Positions 40,914 to 48,569 of a stretch of 64,000 nt of DNA are shown in pieces. The DNA is from Cupriavidus pauculus (GTDB lineage: Bacteria > Pseudomonadota > Gammaproteobacteria > Burkholderiales > Burkholderiaceae). The DNA is taken from assembly GCF_002858765.1 (NCBI RefSeq), contig NZ_PJRP01000009.1, positions 62,001-126,000 on the forward strand, in the 5' to 3' direction. Both the position numbers and the translations under genes were made by a program. The first letter of the stretch is position 1, and the number at the start of each line of letters is the position of its first letter. Below the pieces are notes generated by a model. That model worked only from the letters and a program-made list of their open reading frames with translations. It had not been told where the DNA came from and made no database searches.

Positions 40914-41468
40914 ATGTTCAAGAAAAGGAACAGGGAGTATTTGAGAGATGGCCGTCTGGCCGATGTTCTTGCGCTGATTCAAATCCTTGCGCTTCACGAA
41001 AAGACAAGACGCATCAACTCGCGGCTCGAAAACGAATTGCGAGGAAAGCCGAACACCGCAGACGACTGGGTCACCATCGGAAGACAGCACCGGGAATTCT
41101 TCAATGTGGTCACGCCCAAGGAAGAGGGCAAATCTCCCAACGTCGCATTGATTGCGCGAGACTCGCAAGAATGGGAACCGAGTGCGAAGGGCGAAGACGT
41201 GAAGCCAGTTCTTCCGCTGGAAACAACCATCAAGTTGATGGACATGGCAACGGAGCTTCACGATAGGCAGCACGCCAGCAGCCAAGCGTGGAGGAATTGG
41301 GTCTTGCCGATGATTGTTTCAGGGTTGGCGCTGGCCGGGTCTATCGGGTCAGCCTATCTCACCACCTTCTGGAAGCAGACTCCTGCCACAAATATCAACG
41401 TCTACACAACTGACGTCCCGGCTGCGTCCCGCGCACAAGCCGCTCCCCAGCCAGCCGCACCAAAGTAA
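40914..41468 (+). CDS. Membrane-anchored protein of an uncharacterised family with N-terminal winged-helix-like part
   Basis: The 184-aa product from ATG 40914 begins MFKKRNREYLRDGRLADVLA then LIQILALHEKTRRINSRLEN, which I recall as the start of a widespread uncharacterised proteobacterial family. The pattern DVLALIQILALHEKTRR resembles a winged-helix N-terminus. A transmembrane helix (WVLPMIVSGLALAGSIGSAY) lies near residue 145, followed by a Pro/Ala-rich tail. ATG 40872 is a possible earlier start. Function unknown; the DNA-binding-like head with a membrane anchor is unusual. Confidence 0.6.
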   Translation: MFKKRNREYLRDGRLADVLALIQILALHEKTRRINSRLENELRGKPNTADDWVTIGRQHREFFNVVTPKEEGKSPNVALIARDSQEWEPSAKGEDVKPVLPLETTIKLMDMATELHDRQHASSQAWRNWVLPMIVSGLALAGSIGSAYLTTFWKQTPATNINVYTTDVPAASRAQAAPQPAAPK

Positions 41469-41487
41469 GCGCCGAATCGACATTCCA

Positions 41488-41510
41488 CAACCGCCCTCCA
41501 AAGGCGGTTG
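41488..41510 (+). repeat. ACCGCC...GGCGGT stem-loop (recurrent in the cargo region)
   Basis: Perfect 8-bp arms CAACCGCC/GGCGGTTG with a 7-nt loop lie 20 nt past the 40914 gene. A second copy with the same ACCGCC-N7-GGCGGT form lies at 43092-43110 and an imperfect one at 40356-40374, each between cargo genes. Confidence 0.55.
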
Positions 41511-41540
41511 TCTGCGCACAGATGTTGAAATCCGAAGCAA

Positions 41541-41578
41541 AAACGAAAACCCCGGACAGTCCTCTAGGCTGCCGGGGT
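41541..41578 (-). terminator. Terminator of the 44-aa Cys-rich gene
   Basis: On the minus strand, CCCCGG...CCGGGG arms with a further paired CAGCC/GGACTG interior are followed by TTTTCGTTTTTG, 35 nt past the stop of the small gene. Confidence 0.65.
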
Positions 41579-41612
41579 GGTCGGGTTACTCGGTCATTCC
41601 GGTCAGCGCGCT

Positions 41613-41747
41613 TTACTTCGCGCGAACGAGGAACATGAAGCACTCCGCGTTCTTCGGATACACGAGCTTGCCGCTACGCCAGTGCTTGAAGCACTTGCAG
41701 CAAACCCACCGATATCCCGGGGGTGCGGGTCGATTGGTGTTGTCCAT
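41613..41747 (-). CDS. Small Cys-rich protein, 44 aa (zinc-ribbon-like)
   Basis: The frame from ATG 41747 is preceded by a perfect AGGAGGT 7 nt upstream and followed by a good terminator, strong signs of a real gene despite its length. It reads YRWVCCKCFKHWRSGKLVYP then KNAECFMFLV, with three clustered Cys (CCKC) and a fourth 18 residues later, which could bind zinc. It lies opposite the cargo genes. Function unknown. Confidence 0.6.
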   Translation of the reverse strand: MDNTNRPAPPGYRWVCCKCFKHWRSGKLVYPKNAECFMFLVRAK

Positions 41748-41872
41748 TGCTGGACCTCCTTAATCGGATGACCCACTTGACACCGGTAACCCTCGCCCCA
41801 ATAATGGGCTTGCATGTCGGGGGTTATTCCCGGCCTCCCTTTGGACAGGTCATATGTCACGGGGAGATCAAG

Positions 41873-41910
41873 AGCCTTACGCAGCGCCAACTGCGTAAGG
41901 CTTTTTCTTT
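41873..41910 (+). terminator. Strong rho-independent terminator
   Basis: Perfect 12-bp stem AGCCTTACGCAG/CTGCGTAAGGCT with a 6-nt loop, followed by TTTTTCTTT on the plus strand. It would stop rightward transcription from the VapE/terminase operon before it meets the convergent 41922 gene. The stretch 41748-41872 holds nothing else I can name. Confidence 0.8.
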
Positions 41911-41921
41911 GCGGACGCGAC

Positions 41922-42809
41922 CTACTCTTCATCCGCATCGTCCGCAAGCTGCATGTCAATCATTGCCTTGAGCCGTGCCTTATCCGACTCATAGAACGGG
42001 ATGGGCAACTCCAGCCACGCACAGCGGCCCTTCGGCAGCCGTATCGGCACACGGATTACGTCGGGGTTCGCCTCGGGGATCGGCATAGCCGGGCCACCGC
42101 CAGCAAACCCGAGGGCCGCTGCTTGCTGAGCCAAAACGGCATTCGCGCTCGCGACATGCGTTGCCGAACCGCCGCCCGCAGCGCCAGTCGGCTGACGCAC
42201 CGGCTGCATACGGCCTTGATAGCTCGCCTCAATCCAGTTGTGGGGCGGTAGTTGCGGATCACGAGGAATCTCATCTACCTCCACCGGCTCCCGTTCCGAC
42301 ATCGCTTGGCCGTGATCTGAATCCAGGCGCTGCACCGGCTGCTCGTAGTAACGCGCGAACTCCACGGAGCGCCGGAAAACCCCCACGTATGCATCGGCAC
42401 CGTTCGGGATGAAGCCGAGGCTGATGAAGTCATAGCGCAGGTTCGCATCGGACGGCAGGCGACCGCTGTACTTGTCCAGAAGCGTCGCAAAGATCTGCGG
42501 CGTGCGCAGCCAGCCGATCAACAGGGCTTGCTTCTGGGCCTCGTCCGGATTGAACTTGTAGTCCTCGAAGTCCTTCGTCACTGCGAGGTGCCCTTCCTTC
42601 GGGCGCTCGACAAGTCCGTAGTAGCGCAAGGAAGCGATCGCCTGAGCCGCAGCACCGTTAGTGGCGGTCTTGTACCCGAGAGCCTGTGCAACAACTTCCG
42701 CAGGCGTCGCATGACGTCCTTCAGCCGCGTACACCTTCTCCACGCGCTCCAGCGCGTCCGGCAGTGCCATTGTTGGCGCCCTGGGGCTCTTTTTCCTCAC
42801 GTCGCTCAT
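41922..42809 (-). CDS. Winged-helix-like protein of unknown function, 295 aa
   Basis: A perfect AGGAGGTGAACG precedes ATG 42809. The N-terminus reads ALPDALERVEKVYAAEGRHA then VAQALGYKTATNGAAAQAIA and SLRYYGLVERP, a winged-helix pattern that I recall from a widespread uncharacterised family (possibly related to DUF5343). A Gly/Ala/Gln-rich linker follows, and the C-terminus ends with IRLPKGRCAWLELPIPFYES. It is oriented toward the terminase operon and next to the integrase region; a regulatory or defence role are both open. Confidence 0.55.
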   Translation of the reverse strand: MSDVRKKSPRAPTMALPDALERVEKVYAAEGRHATPAEVVAQALGYKTATNGAAAQAIASLRYYGLVERPKEGHLAVTKDFEDYKFNPDEAQKQALLIGWLRTPQIFATLLDKYSGRLPSDANLRYDFISLGFIPNGADAYVGVFRRSVEFARYYEQPVQRLDSDHGQAMSEREPVEVDEIPRDPQLPPHNWIEASYQGRMQPVRQPTGAAGGGSATHVASANAVLAQQAAALGFAGGGPAMPIPEANPDVIRVPIRLPKGRCAWLELPIPFYESDKARLKAMIDMQLADDADEE

Positions 42810-43202
42810 CGTTCACCTCCTATGCGATGTGTGGACTGTACATGGTTTTTTGGCGCCGTGCCAGCGGATTACGCGAAACTGCTTCCCGTTGTCGCAAAAA
42901 AACGTACAAATACTCCCCGACTTATTCGCTTACGTGACTTATAGAGCATTTATAAGAACTTCTATATTCGCGCTAATCGTTTTGCTAACAGAAATTGGCG
43001 GTCGCCTAGGCCGCCAAGTCCCTCTTACGTCCCCAAAATGGGCTAGATTGGCAACCTGCCTCCATATGATCGCCTGTAAGCGCCGTTGGTTACCGCCCAA
43101 GGAAGGCGGTTGCCTAGCCCCTACCAAGGCAGTGGATGCCACGCGCGGCAGAACCGCCAATAATTGCTGCGTCGGGACACACCTAAGGAAAGGGAGAAGA
43201 CG
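42810..43202. other. 393-nt intergenic region with two hairpins, no gene
   Basis: I see no coding frame with a ribosome site here. It contains an AT-rich block (42930-42990), a perfect 7-bp hairpin TTGGCGG/CCGCCAA (42995-43017) and the ACCGCC-N7-GGCGGT hairpin (43092-43110). It must carry the divergent promoters of the winged-helix gene and the exported-protein gene. Confidence 0.5.
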
Positions 43203-43697
43203 GTGAACAACAAGACGGCAATAGGGGCCGCAATGCTGGTGGCGTATCTTGGGCTCACGCCAATATCAAACGCAAACGCCTATCCGGTCCAACCAAATCA
43301 ACGCTCGAATGTTCCGGTGGACCACAGCAACGCATCGACCGTCTACAGAAACCTGCCGCGCACCATTGGCAATATCAAAAGCGTGGCCGTCCTTGTGGAG
43401 GGGAAATCAGTCGCATACATGAGCGACAGCGAGGCATGCATCCTCCAGACGACAAGGCCGCATTCGTATCCGCTAGAAGGGCTGAAGTTCTACACGCTGT
43501 GGCAAGGGCAGGACAACCTATATCGCGGCGAAGGATGTGTGGCCAAGGATGAGGAAGGCAGGTTGTTGTCCTTGGGGTGGGTGTATCCAAGGGATGACAA
43601 GGGCTTCACGCGCCCGTACGGTCAACGCTTCGAGTTCATCCGTGCTGACTGGAAGGATGCACCGGCCTACCTATGGAAGGAGAAGCGGAGGAAATAG
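43203..43697 (+). CDS. Exported hypothetical protein, 164 aa
   Basis: The start is GTG 43203, preceded by GGGAG. The first ~26 residues form a signal peptide (MNNKTAIGAAMLVAYLGLTP, then SNANA cleavage site). The mature part has two Cys (ACILQT, GEGCVAKD) that could form a disulfide, and an aromatic-rich GLKFYTLWQGQDNLYRGEGC. No family recognised. Exported cargo on an integrated element often affects the envelope, for example phage adsorption or lysogenic conversion, but that is inference. Confidence 0.55.
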   Translation: MNNKTAIGAAMLVAYLGLTPISNANAYPVQPNQRSNVPVDHSNASTVYRNLPRTIGNIKSVAVLVEGKSVAYMSDSEACILQTTRPHSYPLEGLKFYTLWQGQDNLYRGEGCVAKDEEGRLLSLGWVYPRDDKGFTRPYGQRFEFIRADWKDAPAYLWKEKRRK

Positions 43698-43778
43698 CGT
43701 AGGTAGAAAGGAAGCGCCGCACGCCCTTGTTCGTGGCGTTGCCCGAAAGCGAGACGTGCGGCAGATCAACTACGCCTG

Positions 43779-44810
43779 TCACCCCAGTTTCAACGCAATG
43801 TCCTCCGGTCGCGGCGCGGCATACCGTTGGATCATGGATAGCGTCTTGTGGCCGCTAACCTGCGACACCTCCACAATATTCAGGCCCTTCTCCAGCATGC
43901 GGCTGACACCCTCTCGCCGCAGGTCGTGGAACCGCAGACCCTCTATCCCAACCCGCTTAGTCAGCCGCGCAAAGGCGTGCTTAAGGCTGCTCCGGTCATT
44001 CGCGTAACGCCACAGGACGTGCCCGAACTTCGGATGTGAGCCTGCACTGTCGGGTCGGTCCAACTGCAATTCAGTCAGCGCCTCAATCGCGCGTGTCGAT
44101 AGCGGAATCGTTCGCGGCGTGCCGTTCTTGGTGATAGGGAACCGTGCCACACGCCCAACCATGTCAACGTGCGCCCATGTCAGCTTGAGTAATTCGCCCT
44201 GACGCGCGGCTGTCTCGATGGCCAAGATTACAGCGGGACGCAACTGCTTGTTCCGGGCGCGTTCACACCCCGTCATCAGCTTATCGAACTCGCCCGCCTT
44301 CAAGCGCCGGTCACGCGCGGCTGGTGCCTTCGGTCGGGTGATCTTGCACTCAGGCACCGGGATGCCCCAGTCCGTACGGGCACGATTCAGAGCGGATCGG
44401 ATGATGTTGAGTTCACGCAGTACCGTCCCGGCGCTAGCCGTCTTCAATCGGTCGTCTCGGAACTTGGCGAGGATGGCCGGGGTGAGCTCCAGAATTGGCG
44501 TCTTGGTCCACTTGGCGGCGAGCCACATGTCGATGCGCTCCTGGTCGATCTTGCCGCCCCTCAAGGTCGGGCAGACCTCATCTCGAAATTTCTTGAGCAC
44601 ATCGCCCACGGTGGTTGCGGCGTGCGCGGTCTTGTCCGCTATGCCCAGAGCCTCGCCGGTATCGAAAGCCCGTTCAATCTGCCGCGCCCAAGTGATGGCG
44701 TCCGACCGCTTGGCGAAGGTCTTGGACTGGATCGGGTAACCCTTGCGCCTGCACTTCGCCTGATAGGTAACGGCGCCAGATGCAGATACGCGCTTGGAGA
44801 TGGTAGCCAT
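43779..44810 (-). CDS. int: Tyrosine recombinase / integrase
   Basis: Site-specific recombinase that would act at the 49-bp att core. From ATG 44810 it is 343 aa with an N-terminal arm-binding-like domain (MATISKRVSASGAVTYQAKC), a core-binding domain, and the catalytic set Arg in AARQGELLKLTW, His-x-x-Arg in RFHDLRREGVSRM, His in SGHKTLSMIQRY and the nucleophile Tyr in the same stretch. All catalytic residues are visible, so it looks functional. It lies 109 nt from attR and reads away from it, the usual arrangement. The longer frame (to 44843) lacks a ribosome site. Confidence 0.92.
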   Translation of the reverse strand: MATISKRVSASGAVTYQAKCRRKGYPIQSKTFAKRSDAITWARQIERAFDTGEALGIADKTAHAATTVGDVLKKFRDEVCPTLRGGKIDQERIDMWLAAKWTKTPILELTPAILAKFRDDRLKTASAGTVLRELNIIRSALNRARTDWGIPVPECKITRPKAPAARDRRLKAGEFDKLMTGCERARNKQLRPAVILAIETAARQGELLKLTWAHVDMVGRVARFPITKNGTPRTIPLSTRAIEALTELQLDRPDSAGSHPKFGHVLWRYANDRSSLKHAFARLTKRVGIEGLRFHDLRREGVSRMLEKGLNIVEVSQVSGHKTLSMIQRYAAPRPEDIALKLG

Positions 44811-44918
44811 GGTTTGCGTCCTTTCGGAGTCCCTTGGACGCAAGACCGCTGTGAGCGGATGACGCTAAGTGATTGATTACGCTGAGCAAATAGTGCTTGG
44901 CTCTTGGGTTACCCACCA

Positions 44919-44967
44919 GCCTTCACACGGCAGGGGTCACAGGTTCAATCCCTGTACCACCCACCAG
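44919..44967. repeat. attR, 49-bp direct repeat
   Basis: Identical to 28807-28855. It contains the tRNA anticodon loop through CCA but not the 5' half, so it is a tRNA fragment, not a gene. Chromosomal DNA resumes at 44968. Confidence 0.93.
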
Positions 44968-44978
44968 ATTCGTCAAAG

Positions 44979-45009
44979 AGCCCAGCAGCGATGCTGGGCT
45001 TTTTGTTTT
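44979..45009 (+). terminator. Native tRNA-Val terminator, now separated from its tRNA
   Basis: A 9-bp perfect stem AGCCCAGCA/TGCTGGGCT with a GCGA tetraloop followed by TTTTGTTTT, 12 nt after attR. Joining attL to this flank by excision would restore the tRNA directly to this terminator. Confidence 0.8.
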
Positions 45010-45069
45010 GGTGCTGTTTGGTGCTGATCATTCGATCGCCGATCAACCGATCTGCGAACCCGCCCTCGC

Positions 45070-45873
45070 CTACGCCACCAGAATTTCTTCAATAGCGGCG
45101 CGTGCGAAGCGGATGAACGCCGCCATCTGCCCGGCATCGGCCAGGGCTGTCTCCGGACCGCCATCCAGATACCCCGCCCTTGCCGCGATCAAAACGGGAC
45201 GGAATGCCTCGGGCACCCGTTCCAGCACCCAAGTCGCCGCGACGTCCTTCGGGGCGATCTTTCCCGTTACCGCGCTGTACCAGATACGGGCCAGTGCCAG
45301 CACGACGTTGCGTTCGTCGTCCTGCCAATCCGCTTCGGTATTCCATTGCGCCACGGTATCGCGCAGCGCACGGTTGAAGTCTTGCGCGGGAACGGCGTCG
45401 AGAAGCGCCGCCGTCGGGGGGCCCACCAGTGCCACGCCGTGCTGGCGTGCCTTCGTCAGAAGGATGGCCAGGTCGTGATCGAAAACTGGCGGTTCGACGA
45501 TACCTGCCTGCAAATCGGCGCGTAGCCATTCGCCGAACTGGATCTCGCGCCTGGCCGGATAGCGCCAGGGCACCACTTCGTCCCGCGCCACCAGGGTGAC
45601 TTCCAGCGCGCGCCACCGCCCGTCACTGCCCGGCGGCACAGAGATCGTCAGTAGATCCAGCATCAATGCGCGTCTGGCCGATTCTTCAAGCCGCGTACGC
45701 ACGATCACCAGCAGGTCGATGTCGCTACGCGACTTCAACCCGCAGTCAACGGCCGATCCAAACAGGTGGATGCCGATCAGCGTGCCACCGAGGTGTCGCG
45801 CGATCACGGCGCACGCCAGCAACGCCTGCTCTGAAATATCCGCGGGAACGATCGCGCGTGCCATCTCGGTCAT
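45070..45873 (-). CDS. AadA-like aminoglycoside nucleotidyltransferase family protein
   Basis: A 267-aa protein of the ANT(3'')/AadA type. The nucleotidyltransferase core is IGIHLFGSAVDCGLKSRSDI then DLLVIVRT, with the G-S and D-x-D metal ligands. The C-terminal helical half has FNRALRDTVAQWNTEADWQD, ERNVVLALARIWYSAVTGKI and APKDVAATWVLERVPEAF, all AadA-like. Members modify streptomycin/spectinomycin. Chromosomal copies are common in environmental bacteria and may not confer resistance. It lies just outside the integrated element. Confidence 0.85.
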   Translation of the reverse strand: MTEMARAIVPADISEQALLACAVIARHLGGTLIGIHLFGSAVDCGLKSRSDIDLLVIVRTRLEESARRALMLDLLTISVPPGSDGRWRALEVTLVARDEVVPWRYPARREIQFGEWLRADLQAGIVEPPVFDHDLAILLTKARQHGVALVGPPTAALLDAVPAQDFNRALRDTVAQWNTEADWQDDERNVVLALARIWYSAVTGKIAPKDVAATWVLERVPEAFRPVLIAARAGYLDGGPETALADAGQMAAFIRFARAAIEEILVA

Positions 45874-46036
45874 CGGCAGACTCTTCCTAGTCAGATTTAC
45901 CCGGCAAGCATACGGCCACTGGTCTCAAGGCGTCACGCGTTCGCCAGGCCTACCCCTACCTCTGAGGGGCAATGCACGACCGTGACATGTCATCCCGAGG
46001 TCACAGTGCAATCCGCATAATCACCTCCGAAAAACA

Positions 46037-46058
46037 TGCCTCGCAAAAAGACGAGGCA
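46037..46058 (+). other. Stem-loop in the leader of the chemosensory-like operon
   Basis: Perfect 7-bp arms TGCCTCG/CGAGGCA with an A-rich 8-nt loop lie about 50 nt before the kinase ATG. A 10-nt palindrome TGACATGTCA (45983-45992) lies further upstream. Either could be a regulatory site; the region 45874-46108 has no gene. Confidence 0.4.
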
Positions 46059-46108
46059 GATCCCCTTCGTTGAAGGGCTTGACACTCGTAATGCCGGGGA
46101 GCTTTGCC

Positions 46109-48484
46109 ATGACCATTCGTCAGCGCATTGTGCTGCTGATCGTCCTGATGTGTCTGGCGTTGGCCGCGATTGGTGGCTACGCCGTACTGCAGACACGTTC
46201 CAGCGCTTCTGAAGTGAAACAGGTCACCGAGGGTGTCGTGCCCAGTGCATTGGCTTCGGCCGATATCGTGTCGCTGGTCAAGGACATCCAGCTGGCCACC
46301 ATGACCCTGGTCTACGCACCCGACGCCAACTTGCTGGCGCAGGCGCAGGAAGATCTCAAGGCCAGGCAGACCGCGCTGGGCGACGCGCTGGCCAGGCAGG
46401 CCAACAATGCGGTCACCCACGCGCAGAAGGGTCTGCTGGCGCAGGCCAACGAAAGCCTGACCAACTATTTCGACGCCATTCGCGAAACCGCTGAAATGAA
46501 GGCCGCGGGCCGCGACGAGATCGCGCAGGCCTTCCTGTTCGCCAACGTCGCACGCTATCGCGACGAGATGGAAAAAATCGTCGATACGCTACGCGTTGAG
46601 AAGAATCGTGAGAAAGACGATGCCATTGCCGCGCTGAACGGCAACTTGGCCAGCGCAGCCGGCACCATCGGCCTGGTTAGCGCGGCGGCCGTGGTGCTGC
46701 TGTCGATGATCGGCTGGCTGCTCCATCGCCAGATTGCCCGGCCGCTCACGCGCATGCAGTCCACCATGAGCGACATCGCCGCAAGCCAGGACTTCACGCG
46801 GCGTATCGAAGTGGGCCGCATGGACGAGATTGGCCATTCGATCGTGGCGTTTAACCAGATGATCGAGCGCATTCAGGAAAATGCATCGCTGTTGCGCCAA
46901 AAAACCACCGATATCCAGGCCATCCTGCAGAACATGCAGCAGGGCATCCTGACTGTGGTGGAAGGTGGCGTGGTGCATGCCGAGTACTCGGCCTACCTGG
47001 AACAGATCTTCGAGACTGGCGACATTGCCGGACGCCCGTTCATGGACCTGGTGTTCGCCGACGCCGGCCTGGGCGCCGATGCGCTGGCGCAGGTAGACGC
47101 GGCCATCGACGCGTGCCTGGGCCAGGACGGCATCAACTTCGTCTTCAACGAGCACCTGCTGCCCACCGAGATCGAGAAACGGCTGCCCAAAGGCCAGATC
47201 AAGGTGCTGGATCTGAGCTGGTCTGCCATCACCGGCGATGCCGACACCATCATCCGGCTGATGCTTTGCGTGCGCGACGTGACCCAGCTGCGCGAACTGG
47301 CGGCCGAGGCCAGCGAGCAGCGTCGCAGCCTGGAGATCATCGGCGAGATCCTGGCCGTCAGCGAAGAGAAATTCCACCGGTTCATGGAAACGGCGCACGG
47401 CTTCGTCCACGAGAACGAGCACATCATCCGGCAGTCCACAGAGGCCGACAACGCCGCCATCGCCGCCCTGTTCCGCAACATGCATACGATCAAGGGCAAT
47501 GCGCGGACGTACAAGCTCCAGCATCTGACCGATGTGGTTCACGAGGCCGAGCAGCGGCTGGAACTGCTGCGCAACCTGGAACGCCAGGCCAGCGACTGGA
47601 ATCCCGATGCGTTGCTGAAAGACGTGGCGCGCGTGCGCGACACGCTGGCCCGGTACGCCACGATCAGCGAGGACAAGCTCGGCCGCCGGGGCAATGCACG
47701 CGGGCCGACCGCACTGGCCGCCGACCGCCCCACCGATGCCGAGATGGCCCGCATCCGCGAAAGCCTGCGCCTGCTCGAAGGAGCGCGCACCGACAGTCTG
47801 GCGGAATTGCTTTCGATGCGGGCGGCGGTGCATCGCATCCTGCGCGTACTCGATGCCACCAGCCTGGCCGAAGTGCTATCTCCGGTAGTCGATGCCCTGC
47901 CCTCGCTGGCCGCGGAACTGGGCAAGGCCGCCCCGCAAGTCAGCATCCAGGACAACGGCTACCGTCTGCGCGCCGAGGTCACCGGCATGCTGGAGAACGT
48001 GTTCACGCACCTGCTGCGCAACGCGATCGACCATGGCATCGAGCCGGCCGAAGCGCGCCTGGCCGCAGGCAAGCCGCCGGCGGGCACCATCCATATCGAA
48101 GCCGGCGTCGACCAGCAACTGCTGCAGATGACCGTTGCCGACGACGGCCGGGGCCTGGCGCTGGACAAGATCCGCGCAACCGCCATCGACCGCGGCTGGA
48201 TCGACGCGGATGCCGCGCTCAGCGACGACACCGTCGCCCATTTCATCTTCCGTCCGGGCTTCTCGACCGCCGAAACGGTGACCACGATCTCGGGCCGTGG
48301 CGTTGGCATGGATGCCGTGCGGGAATTCCTGGCGCGCTCCGGCGGCAGCATCGAACTGCGCTTCACCGACAACCACGTGGGCGCCCCCTTCCGGCAGTTC
48401 CAGACCGTGGTCAGCCTGCCCGAGCGGTTCGCCGTGGACAGCGTGGCCGTGCTGGCCGAGACGCCCTCGCCTATCGCGCTGTAG
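46109..48484 (+). CDS. Membrane CheA-like histidine kinase with HPt domain, no CheW-like P5 domain
   Basis: A 791-aa sensor kinase. It starts at ATG 46109 (GGGGAG upstream) with a transmembrane helix at residues ~5-25, a periplasmic helical domain to ~190, a second membrane helix and a HAMP-like linker (QIARPLTRMQSTMSDIAASQ). A PAS-like region precedes an HPt domain whose phosphorylatable His is in FRNMHTIKGNARTYKL (about residue 459). The CheA-type ATPase has HLLRNAIDHGIEPAE, DDGRGLALDKI and TISGRGVGMDAVREF. The protein ends ~45 residues after these, so the CheW-binding P5 domain is missing. First gene of a four-gene operon. Confidence 0.88.
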   Translation: MTIRQRIVLLIVLMCLALAAIGGYAVLQTRSSASEVKQVTEGVVPSALASADIVSLVKDIQLATMTLVYAPDANLLAQAQEDLKARQTALGDALARQANNAVTHAQKGLLAQANESLTNYFDAIRETAEMKAAGRDEIAQAFLFANVARYRDEMEKIVDTLRVEKNREKDDAIAALNGNLASAAGTIGLVSAAAVVLLSMIGWLLHRQIARPLTRMQSTMSDIAASQDFTRRIEVGRMDEIGHSIVAFNQMIERIQENASLLRQKTTDIQAILQNMQQGILTVVEGGVVHAEYSAYLEQIFETGDIAGRPFMDLVFADAGLGADALAQVDAAIDACLGQDGINFVFNEHLLPTEIEKRLPKGQIKVLDLSWSAITGDADTIIRLMLCVRDVTQLRELAAEASEQRRSLEIIGEILAVSEEKFHRFMETAHGFVHENEHIIRQSTEADNAAIAALFRNMHTIKGNARTYKLQHLTDVVHEAEQRLELLRNLERQASDWNPDALLKDVARVRDTLARYATISEDKLGRRGNARGPTALAADRPTDAEMARIRESLRLLEGARTDSLAELLSMRAAVHRILRVLDATSLAEVLSPVVDALPSLAAELGKAAPQVSIQDNGYRLRAEVTGMLENVFTHLLRNAIDHGIEPAEARLAAGKPPAGTIHIEAGVDQQLLQMTVADDGRGLALDKIRATAIDRGWIDADAALSDDTVAHFIFRPGFSTAETVTTISGRGVGMDAVREFLARSGGSIELRFTDNHVGAPFRQFQTVVSLPERFAVDSVAVLAETPSPIAL

Positions 48485-48569
48485 CGCGGCACAGTGGTCA
48501 GGATCGGCTTGAAAAGTGAAAAGACGGGAAGTTTGGAAGGTGGTTCGCGTCGGATAAGGAACAGGCAGT

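Larger units (their letters stand above)
28807..44967. mobile_element. 16.2-kb integrated element in tRNA-Val, candidate phage satellite or reduced prophage
   Basis: The element is bounded by a 49-bp perfect direct repeat of the tRNA-Val 3' end, with a tyrosine integrase next to the right copy. Base composition is visibly less GC-rich than the flanks. Two divergent operons leave 35085-35338. The right one carries HTH regulators, a RelB-like protein, a VapE-type ATPase, an iteron cluster and a small-terminase-like protein; the left one a tape-measure/transglycosylase protein and small unknowns. I found no large terminase, portal, capsid, tail tube, baseplate, holin or lysin gene. This set resembles phage-inducible chromosomal islands that encode their own small terminase, but a tape-measure gene is unexpected there. 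Confidence 0.85.

Noticed and set aside
44919-44967. Second tRNA-Val gene
   Set aside because: Only the 3' half of the tRNA is present; the 5' acceptor and D-arm are missing, so it is the attR fragment.
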